In this document: in pieces, positions 24,901-36,900 of the stretch
Layout: each line of letters opens with the position of its first letter
Position numbering within the stretch: the stretch's first letter is position 1
DNA from: Gari tellinella
Taxonomy: Eukaryota > Mollusca > Bivalvia > Cardiida > Psammobiidae
Assembly (NCBI GenBank): GCA_922989275.2
Contig: OV277867.1
Span: 1,054,001 to 1,118,000, forward strand
Direction: 5' to 3'
DNA length: 64,000 nt
Translations under genes and position numbers: made by a program
The notes under the pieces: model-generated
Database searches by the model: none
What the model was told of the DNA's origin: nothing
Seen by the model: the letters and a program-made list of their open reading frames with translations, nothing else

Positions 24901-27900
24901 GAAAGATGCTATGAGGTAATGGGTTAACAGGCACTTGCTGGTTTGACTGCCATGACTATAAGAAGCACTTGCCCGTTCACTGTAAACTAGAAAGATGCAA
25001 TGGGGTAATGGGTTAACAGGCACTTGCTGGTTCGATTGCCCTGACTATAAGAAGCACTTGCCCGTTCACTTTAAACTAGAAAGATGCTATGGGGTAATGG
25101 GTTAACAGGCACTTGCTGGTTTGACTGCCATGACTATAAGAAGCACTTGCCCGTTCACTGTAAACTAGAAAGATGCTATGGGGTAATGGGTTTACAAGCA
25201 CTTGCTGGTTTGATTGCCATGACTATAAGAAGCACTTGCCCGTTCACTGTAAACTAGAAAGAGGCTATGAGGTAATGGGTTAACAAGCACTTGCTGGTTT
25301 GATTGCCATGACTATAAGAAGCACTTGCCCGTTCACTGTAAACTAGAAAGATGCTATGGGGTAATGGGTTAACAGGCACTTGCTGGTTTGACAACCCTGA
25401 CTATAAGAAGCACTTGCCCGTTCACTTTAAACTAGAAAGATGCTATGGGGTAATGGGTTAACAGGCACTTGCTGGTTTGACTGCCATGACTATAAGAAGT
25501 ACTTGCCCGTTCACTGTAAACTAGAAAGATGCTATGAGGTAATGGGTTAACAGGCACTTGCTGGTTTGATTGCCATGACTATAAGAAGGACTTGCACGTT
25601 CACTGTAAACTAGAAAGATGCTATGAGGTAATGGGTTAACAGGCACTTGCTGGTTTGATTGCCATGACTATAAGAAGCACTTGCCCGTTCACTGTAAACT
25701 AGAAAGATGCTATGGGGTAATGGGTTAACAGGCACTTGGTGGTTTGATTGCCATGACTATAAGAAGAACTTGCCCGTTCACTGTAAACTAGAAAGATGCT
25801 ATGGGGTAATGGGTTAACAGGCACTTGCTGGTTTGATTGCCATGACTATAAGAAGCACTTGCCCGTTCACTGTAAACTAGAAAGATGCTATGGGGTAATG
25901 AGTTAACAGGCACTTGCTGGTTTGATTGCCATGACTATAAGAAGCACTTACCCGTTCACTGTAAACTAGAAAGATGCTATGGGGTAATGGGTTAACAGGC
26001 ACTTGCTGGTTCGATTGCCATGACTATAAGAAGCACTTGCCCGTTCACTGTAAACTAGAAAGATGCTATGGGGTAATGGGTTAACAGGCTCTTGCTGGTT
26101 TGACTGCCATGACTATAAGAAGTACTTGCCCGTTCACTGTAAACTAGAAAGATGCTATGAGGTAATGGGTTAACAGGCACTTGATGGTTTGATTGCCATG
26201 ACTATAAGAAGCACTTGCCCGTTCACTGTAAACTAGAAAGATGCTATGAGGTAATGGGTTAACAGGCACTTGCTGGTTCGATTGCCATGACTATAAGAAG
26301 TACTTGCCCGTTCACTGTAAACTAGAAAGATGCTATGAGGTAATGGGTTAACAAGCACTTGATGGTTTGATTGCCCTGACTATAAGAAGCACTTGCCCGT
26401 TCACTGTAAACTAGAAAGATACTATGGGGTAATGGGTTAACAGGCACTTGCTGGTTTGACTGCCATGACTATAAGAAGCACTTGCTCGTTCACTGTAAAC
26501 TAGAAAGATGCTATGGGGTAATGGGTTAACAGGCACTTGCTGGTTTGATTGCCATGACTATAAGAAGCACTTGCCCGTTCACTGTAAACTAGAAAGATGC
26601 TATGGGGTAACGGGTTAACAGGCACTTGCTGGTTTGATTGCCCTGACTATAAGAAGCACTTGCCCGTTCACTGTAAACTAGAAAGATGCTATGGGGTAAC
26701 GGGTTAACAAGCACTTGCTGGTTTGATTGCCCTGACTATAAGAAGCACTTGCCCGTTCACTGTAAACTAGAAAGATGCTATGGGGTAACGGGTTAACAGG
26801 CACTTGCCGGTTTGACAACCCTGACTATAAAAAGCACTTGCCCGTTCACTGTTGATGAGAGAAAGACCAGGTAAGGTCCTAGCAGGTTCTTCACTAGTGG
26901 TAGGGGTATGGCAGCAGCTTCATCCACACACACCAACTCTGCCTGACCCAGTTTGTGGGAGTCTGATGGATGAATGTACTGGAAAAAAAACAAAAAACAA
27001 TCATTAGCAGCTTCATCAACACACACCAACTCTGCCTGACACAGCTTGTGGGAGTCTAATGGATGAATGTACTGGAAAAAAACAAACAAACAATCACTAG
27101 CAGCTTCATCCACACACACCAACTCTGCCTGACCCAGCTTGTGGGAGTCTGATGGATGAATGTACTGGAAAAAAACAAAGAAAGCAATCTTTTAATCCAT
27201 TACTCCACAGATACGCATTAACTCATTCACCCCTGAAACTTTTAATGGACAATTCCAATTTCAAAATATGTCTAGTCCGTTTTCGACTGTTTAGGGTTGA
27301 TTTTAACAATATATTTCAAAATGACAAACAGTGTAGGCCCTGATCAGAGGGCTCCTTAAGGAACCCTCTAATCAGGGCCTACACTGTTTGCATGGGAAAA
27401 GTGTAATCCTCACAGGTACATTGTTTGTAAATGATTGTTTGTATACTCGTCGCTAGGGTTGACGCTAGGGTTGAATATGTTAACCCATTACTCCACATAT
27501 ACACATTAAACATATTTAATTTATTCCACCACTGAGAAAAATATTTCCAATTTATACAGTTATGAAAATGTATCAAAAGAAATATTTGCTATATCCAGCA
27601 GATGATAGCTTAAGGCAGGTTGAAAATAAGGCAGAATGCACCGCACCTTAAGGCGTATTCTGCTTTACTTTCAACCTGCTTTAAGTAGTCACCTGTCTTC
27701 AACACAAGAAACAGGCTATTGAGTAAAGGGCTAAGTTGCAGCTTAACTAACTTGGTGTATCATCTGGATCTGGATCGTGTTTGATACTCTGATGATGTTT
27801 TCTAAAACAAAAATTTACATCAACTCTGACAATTGCTTGCGATTTTTGACAAATAACCCATTACCCCATCATTACGCCTTTTTACGCCTCTGATTTATTT

Positions 27901-30900
27901 CTCCATTGGAGAAAATAGTTCTAATTTATACAGTAAAAAATATGCACCACAAGTAATTAACTCTGTAACCTAATATATTATAGCTTAAAGCAAGCTGAAG
28001 TAAAGCAGAATGCGCCTTTACTTTTAACCTGCTTTTTAACCCATTACCCCATGGCCTATTTCTAGTATTGAAAATAGGTGACCACTTAAACCAGGTTGAA
28101 AGTAAAGCAGAATGCGCCTCGGGCGCATTCTGCTTTACTTTCAGCCTGCTTTAAGCTAACATCTGCTAGAATATGGAAAGTATTTGTACTGATATATATC
28201 CATGACTGTACAAATTGGAACTATTTTCTTCAATGCAGGAATATATTAAAGGCGAAAAAAGGCGTATTTATGGGGTATTGGGTTAAGGGGTCACCTGTCT
28301 TCAGACTAAAACCAAACTATGGGGTAATGGGTTAACAGAGAGTGCAGAAAGTACACAGCATGACCAAGGTTCATTCATATAAAGTATTCCAGTGGAAGAT
28401 CAGGGCTCCAGATAAGGGGAGTATTTTAAAAACTAAAATCTTTATTTCTGCTTTAAACCCTATGGTGTCACTACTCATTAGAATCGTCTCGAAGAGACGA
28501 TTCTAATGAGTAGTAACACCATAGGTTATAGTGCTAAAACAAGTGAAGAAATGTGGGATTTGTGCAGTTCACTCCCCCTTATCTGGAGCCCTGGAAGATG
28601 AGATAGTTCTCAAGATTTTGACTGTTCAAATTTCAGCATTCTGCTCAAATCTTACCAATCAGAAGCTTAAGAACAATCTCAGACTCAAGTCAAACTCTTT
28701 ATAAGCATGGACCCAGGCTTTCTTTCTTGTTATCTGGTGGATTCGTGGTTAAGCTATTAGGTGCTTGACTAGAAATACAGGGGTCACTGGTTCATATTTC
28801 CACTGCACCAAAAAACTTTACTAATGGACCTTAGGATGAGAGCTTATAAACCTAGTTCCCATGTATCCGTACTATACACTGGGCATGTAAAAGAACCAGT
28901 GGTTTCTCTAGCAGGAGGACTCCATATGTTTCCTTGCACCCCCCCAAAAAACTAAGATATATAGGATCTGTCATGAGTCTAGTTTTGAGATGAGCTTATC
29001 TCAACCAAGTCTAGAATTGAAATGTTATTAAGCGAGCCTTGGGGAGTTTAACAACTTTTCTTTTCTAGACGAGGTTGAGATCAGCTCGTCTCAAATCTCG
29101 ACTCATGACAGATTCTTTTTCTCACATAACCTAACACTTTTAAGGTATTTATAAAGCAATAGACCTTTTTTAGAATCCTGTGACGTAATGACACCTCTAT
29201 TAATAGTGACGCTAGAGTGACGTCATCAAATTTATCTCACATATGTTGGAGACAAGGGTATTTGCGATCCTTGCTCACTATTGAAAACAGGGGTGAGAAC
29301 TTATGTCTGTGGTGGGCGTAGTTGGTCAATGTTGACATGGAGGGGCGTAAATATTTCATACATTCATACACACACACTCTCTCTTGCTAGGTGTCTGACC
29401 TGTATTGTCTGTCGGTGGTCTCTGAAGACGTTCACTCTGACTATCGCTTTGTTGAAGTCAGGGTTGGTTGACTGTATGATCTCATAATCCAGGTGCTCCT
29501 GTAACAACAACAACAACAACAGCTTGGTCCATAGTCAATTGTTATCTCCCTTACTGCTTCACAGCTTCGTTCATGGTCATTAACCCCCTTAACCCATTAC
29601 CCATAAATATGCCTTTTTACACCTCTAATTTATCCCTCCACTGAGGATTTTGATTTGATTTGTTTTGATTTTACGTCGCTTTCAACAGTATTTCAGTCAT
29701 ATCGCAACGTCCAGCTAATTATAGGTGGAAGAAGACCCCAGAAGTCCTTTATGCACTGTTTCAGGCACAAATCGACAACTGGGTAGAACCACCGACCTTC
29801 CGCAAGCCAGCTGGAAGACTTCCCCACATGAAAAATCCGAACGACCCTACTGGGATTCGAACTCACAGCTGTGAGGAGCTTAGTGATGTAAGTCACAGTG
29901 ACTATACCACTAGGCCACGGAGGCCCCGACCTCCACTGAGGAAAATAGTTCCAATTTATACAGTTATGAATATGTACCATAAGAATTTGTTTCTATATCT
30001 GAGCAGATTATAGCTTAAAGCAGGCTGAAAGTAAAGCAGAATGCACCTTTAGGCGCATTCTGCTTTACGTTCAACCAGCTTTTAGTGGTCACCTATCTTC
30101 AAAACTAGATAAAGGCTATGGGGTAATGGGTTAAAACAAGACAAAATAGTAAGAGGCTAATGCAAGATCCAAACTGATTGGCACTAAGTCTTGTGTTAAT
30201 ATCTCTTCCCTTAAAACTTCAAAAATTTGAATTTGGCATTGAACTGCAAGCAACAAATTTTAGACGATATTTACCTTTGGATAAGTAAACACATTCAACC
30301 CTAGCGACGAGTATACTCGTCATTTACAAACACTGTACCTGTGACTATTACACTTGTCCCATGCAAACAGTGTAGATCCTGATCAGAGGGCCCTCTAATC
30401 AGGGTCTACACTGTTTGTCATTTTAAAATATATTGTTAAAATCACCCCTAAATAGTCAATAATGGACTAGACATATTTTGAAATTGGAATTGTCCATTAA
30501 AAGTTTCAGGGGCGAATGAGTTAAATAATAGAGCTCCAGGGGCGGGTATTCTAACAAGACTGCATTCAATAAACACTTATATGTCCCTAGTGGCATCCTT
30601 CAGGGTTCCAGATAAGGGGAGTATTTCAAAAACTAAAATCTTTATTTCTGCTTTAAACCCTATGGTGTCACTACTCAATAGGTTACTACTCATTAGAATT
30701 GTCTCTTCGAGAGAAGATAGAATTTGATGCTGAAATAAATGAGGAACTGTTGGATTGTTCAGTTTACAGTCCTGAAATAAGGTGGTTAAATTTTGAAGCG
30801 GAAGGATTATAGAAGCTATCTAGATTTCTTATTGAAACAATATATACCTGAAATTCCAATGCATCAAAGCCCTTGAAAACAAACTCAAACAGGGTCTTCA

Positions 30901-33900
30901 AGTTTTCAGGACTTGGTGATGTTACAAATATGTTGGAGTAACCAAATCCTACTGCTGTTGCTATGGCAAGACCAAGTGCTGCTGACTTTCCACGACCTCT
31001 GGCTGCTGTCATGGCAACTGTGCTGCGTAAAGTCTTCTCTGATATCGCCTCCACAAACTTCAAAAGGGCTTTTGCCTGTAATAAAATTAACACTTTATAT
31101 AGGAAAAATTCAATATTGCAGATAAAAGAAGATATTTTGCTATTCAAATAGGTAACAGCTTAACTTAGCCGTTTTCTAGTAAATCGAATGCGCTGAAAGG
31201 CGTTTCAATGGGGGGGGGTTTAATTAAAGAAGCTTAAAAGTAAAGCAGAATGCTCCTAAAAGATGTTTTATAATGACCATTCATAAAATATTTCGTTATA
31301 GAAGCTATTATCACATACAAACCCCATAAAAATACATTAGTATTGTAGTATGGGGGATGAGGATAGAAATAAGGGGAAAGTTGCTAACATGTACACGGTG
31401 TCACAAGAGCTTCAAATATTTTAGCAATACCTTTATGTAAGTCCAACTAACCCATTACCCCATAAATACCCCTTTTTCGCCTTTAATTTATTGCTCCATT
31501 AAAGAAAATAGTTCCATTTTATACAATTAAAAATAGGTATCATAAGAAATAATTTCTATATTCTAGCAGATGGTAGCTTAAAGCAGACTGAAAGTCAAGC
31601 AGAATGCCCCTTAACCCTTTGAACCCTAGTCCCGCATATAGGCGTGATTTTCAAACAGTGTACATGTGAATAGTACAATTGTCCTGTGCAAACAGAGAAG
31701 ACCCAGATCAGAGGGCTCCGAAAGGAGCCCTCTGATCAGGGTCTTCACTGTTTGTCGTAGTGCCAAACATTGACAAAACAACCCTTAAAAGTCAGAAATG
31801 GACTAGACTAAAATGGAAATTGGAATTGTCCATTTAAAGTTTCAGGGAGGAAAGAGTTAAGGCGCATTTTGCTTAACTTTCAAGCTGCTTTAGTGGTCAC
31901 CTGTCTTCAAGACTAGAAACAGGCTATGAGGTAATGGGTTAAGTAATACTGTCCAATTAACTCACCTGGTCCAGGGTTCTACAACACTTCACCAAATTGC
32001 CAACAGGCTGTGTGTCTTCTAGTGAGGTCTTAAGGTCCCGTAACTCTTGCTCCCTGGCTGGTAAACCATCTTCCTATGTATAGATGAAAATATGACAACA
32101 CAATTTGTAATTCATGTCAACTTGTATCAATAATTTAATAGTGTTTGTGTTTTCATTTCTTTTGGTTAGCTGTGATTGGCTGTAATTTTTTTTTCATAAC
32201 CCCATAAAAAAAATAATTCAGGCCACGCCTTGTCGGGACTACTTTCTCTTAGTCCAACTGCTCTCCACAAGCGCTACATGAAGGACGCCAAATGACGTAA
32301 TTGACGACAACGTTACTACAAAACAATGTCGCATTTTGGGGGAAAATATATATGGCAGAGGGGTTTTAAAAGTGTTAAATAATGAACACTCGTGTGAGAT
32401 TCTCTATTTAACTACTTTCTTAAATTCAGAAGTGATATTAAACTATAAGGAATAATTCGGAACATTCATTGTATTCATGGAGGTATGAAGATGAAAACCT
32501 GGTCACACTTTTTGGTTTCATACATAAGTGTGACCAGGTTTTTTTCTTCATACCTCCATGAATACAATAAATATTCGAATCATTCCTTAAATGGCCCACA
32601 GAATGAAGAAATGTATAACATGATGGCTCAAATTGCAACATGAAACAAAATTATGTTACAATCTTATTACAGTAGAGCTCACTGAGTTTTACTAAACTGT
32701 GATGCCAACTGTACCTATATACATGTAAATTAACCCATTCCTCCCTGAAACGGTGAAACTCTAATTTTCAATTTAGTCTAGTCAATTTTTGACATTTTAG
32801 GGTTTAATTTTACAATGAATGTCAAAATGACAACCAGTGTAGACCCTGATCAGAGGGCTTCTTAATGAGTCCTCTGATCAGGGTCTACACTGTTGCACAG
32901 GACAAGTGTACTCCTCACAGGTACGCCAGGGTACGCTGTGTGCAAATAATGCATATACATGTATGCCTGACTAGGTTTCAAAGAGTTAACCCATTACCCC
33001 ATAGCCTATTTCTAGTTTTGAAAACAGGTGATTTTTATTTTGAAAGAAGGAGTTAGAGGAAAGAATCTCAATATATCAGTATTTTAGAATGTTAAATTCT
33101 TACCACAGACTTTGGGGGCTTTGCCTGAATGTTCAGTGCATGTGAAGAGAATGGGAGGAGATTAAACTGGTCATCAATCACCACACAGTTCATACACGAT
33201 GTCAGTGACAGGATAAACCTGGAAAACAACAGATTACAGTCACCACACAGTTCATACACGATGTCAGTGACAGGATAAACCTGGAAAACAACTGATTACA
33301 GTCACCATACAGTTCATACACGATGTCAGTGACAGGATAAACCTGGAAAACAACTGATTACAGTCACCACACAGTTCATACATGATGTCAGTGACAGGAT
33401 AAACATGGAAAACAACAGATTACAGTCACCACACAGTTCATACATGATGTCAGTGACAGGATAAACCTGGAAAACAACTGATTACAGTCACCACACAGTT
33501 CATACACGATGTCAGTGACAGGATAAACCTGAAAAACAACTGATTACAGTCACCACACAGTTCATACATGATGTCAGTGACAGGATAAACCAGGAAAACA
33601 ACAGATTACAGTCACCACACAGTTCATACATGATGTCAGTGACAGGATAAACCTGGAAAACAACAGATTACAGTCACCATACAGTTCATACATGATGTCA
33701 GTGACAGGTTAATCTGTGAACACACTTGTCACCAAACAGTTTGTACAAGATGTCATGTAACCCTGATTCTAATCAGACTCGAAACTGTTTACAACTTATA
33801 TAAATAAAGATAGCTTTGATGTCATTTACTACATTTTTGCTTTTGTGTTTTGTTTACATTTAAAGGGGAAAGACTCCAGAAATACGTACCTTTCATTGAA

Positions 33901-36900
33901 CCTCCCTACAACATCCTGATGTGACTCTGTTCTATAACGGCTATGGACATCCTGAAATATTACATTTATTATACAGTAAAACCTCTCTATTACGACCAAT
34001 TAAATTGTAATAATTATTAGGTGTTTACAACAGGTGACTGCTTAAAGCAATGTGACAGTAAAAAAGAAAGCTCCTATAGGAGCTTTCTGTTTTACTGTCA
34101 CTTTGCTTTAAGCTGTTACCTGTCTTTTATCCAATAAATAAGTCTTCTTTTTAATGGTCGTAATAGGGGGGGGGTGTACTGTATTAACATTTATAATACA
34201 TTATTCCCTCCCTACAACACAGGGGTCCAGTTACGCGGGAGTAAACTGAACAAATCCAACATTTTTTTACTCATTTCAACAACAAATCCTATGGTGCATT
34301 AGGCGCATTCTGCTTTACTTTCAGCCTGTTTTAAGCTGTAATCTGATGGAATATTGAAACTACTTCTTATGATTCTTATTTATGACAGTATAAATTGGAA
34401 CTATTTTCTTCAGTAGAGGAATAAGTGAAAGGCGTAAAAAAGTGTATGAATAAGTGAAAGGCGTAAAAAAGTGTATTTATGAGGTAATGAGAGAGACAGT
34501 TAGACAGAGAGACATACATAGAGACAGACCGAGAAAGAGCGAGCTTAGTGTATCTTTATAAATTTTAAAACAGTGTAGGTGACCAAGATCAGACAACTCC
34601 TACTATTGGGATGCCTGATAGTAAAACTGGGCATATAATATGAGGTCAGGGTCGAGGTTTATAATAAAGCGTTTGAATTGAGTCTGAGATCGTTCTCAAG
34701 CATTTGACTGGTCAGATTTCAGCTTTTGCTTAATCTGACCAATCAAATTCTTGAGAACGGTCTCAGGCTCAACACCAGCACTTTATAGCCTTGGGGTTTG
34801 TACTTTTTTGCCAAATTCTACAGAGACAGAACAGGGCATAATTTCGTAAAATATGAGTCTGATGTAGGTCATAAATACGCCTTTTTCTTTTCCTCCCCTG
34901 AAGAAAATAGTTCCTTAAGGCACATTCTGCTTTACTTTCATCCTGCTTTAAGTCAGGTTAATTATTTTCAATACATGTACTAGAAACAGGCTATGGAGTA
35001 ATGGATTAACAGTATTTCAGTCATATCTCGACGTCAAGCTAATTACAGGTACAGGAAGATCCGAGAAGTCTTTTATGCACAGTTGGCTAGAACCACAAAC
35101 CAGATGAAAGGCTTCCCATCACGAAAATTCTGAAGTGACCAGACCAGGATTTGAACCCACAGCGGTGAGGAACTTAGTGATTGTCAGTCACAGTGACTAT
35201 AACCAATAAGCCACTGTCAGGTTTGACCATCAGGTGCTTTCTTCTGAACAGTTGCTTAATCCATTACCCCATAAATATGCCTTGTAACGCCTTTGATTTA
35301 GTACTCCATTGAAGAAAGTAGTTCAAATTCATACAGTCATAAATATACATCGAAAGAAATATTTGATATATTCTAGCAGTTGATAGCTTAAAGCAGGCTG
35401 AAAGTAAAGCAGAATGCACCTAAAGGTACCTACCATGGTCATGGTATACAGCTGTTTTACATGTAGATAGATATGGTCATGGTATACAGCTGTTATACAT
35501 GTATCTACCTAGTAGTACCTACCATGGTCATGGTATACAGCTGTTTTACATGTAGATAGATATGGTCATGGTATACAGCTGTTTTACATGTATCTACCTA
35601 GTAGTACCTACCATGGTCATGGTATACAGCTGTTTTACATGTAGATAGATATGGTCATGGTATACAGCTGTTTTACATGTATCTACCAAGTAGTACCTAC
35701 CATGGTCATGGTATACAGCTGTTTTACATGTAGATAGATATGGTCATGGTATACAGCTGTTATACATGTATCTACCTAGTAGTACCTACCATGGTCATGG
35801 TATACAGCTGTTTTACATGTAGATAGATATGGTCATGGTATACAGCTGTTTTACATATATCTTCCTAGTAGTACCTACCATGGTCATAGTATACAGCTGT
35901 TTTACATGTATCAACTAGTAGTACCTACTATGGTCATAGAATACAGCTGTTTTACATGTATCTACCTAGTAGTACCTACCATGGTCATGGTATACAGCTA
36001 TTTTACATGTATCTACCTAGTAGTACCTACCATGGTCATGGTATAGAGCTGTTTTACATGTATCTACCTAGTAGTACCTACCATGGTCATGGTATAGAGC
36101 TGTTTTACATGTATCTACCTAGTAGTACCTACCATGGTCATGGTATAGAGCTGTTTTACATGTATCTACCTAGTAGTACCTACCATGGTCATGGTATACA
36201 GCTGTTTTACATGTATCTACCTAGTAGTACCTACCATGGTCATAGTATACAGCTGTTTTACATGTATCTACCTAGTAGTACCTACCATGGTCATGGTATA
36301 CGGCTGTTTTACATGTATCTACCTAGTAGTACCTACCATGGTCATGGTATACAGCTGCTTTACATGTAGATAGATATGGTCATGGTATACAGCTGTTATA
36401 CATGTATCTACCTAGTAGTACCTACCATGGTCATGGTATACAGCTGTTTTACATGTAGATAGATATGGTCATGGTATACAGCTGTTATACATGTATCTAC
36501 CTAGTAGTACCTACCATGGTCATGGTATACAGCTGTTTTACATGTATATAGATATGGTCATGGTATACAGCTGTTTTACATGTATCAACTAGTAGTACCT
36601 ACCATGGTCATAGTATACAGCTGTTTTACATGTATCTACCTAGTAGTACCTACCATGGTCATGATATACAGCTGTTTTACATGTATCTACCTAGAAGTAC
36701 CTACCATGGCCATGGTATACAGCTATTTTACATGTATCTATCTAGGGGTACCTACCATGGTCATAGTATACAGCTGTTTTACATGTATCTACCTAGTAGT
36801 ACCTACCATGGTCATGGTATACAGCTGTTTTACATGTATCTGCCTAGTAGTACCTACCATGGTCATAGTATACAGTTGTTTTACATGTATCTACCTAGTA

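Noticed and set aside
26836..26840. GT donor (CAA|GTGCTT) for exon 10
   Set aside because: It would add 3 nt past the GG and leave exon 11 out of frame; the GC donor three bases earlier fits the phase.
7509..26850. CRISPR-like regular repeats
   Set aside because: Units are head-to-tail without unique spacers, in a spliced animal gene; they are minisatellites.
27740..27810. Possible extra NAT10 exon between exons 9 and 10
   Set aside because: Exons 9 and 10 join directly in frame (QTIQ-YIHP) as in the family, leaving nothing missing.
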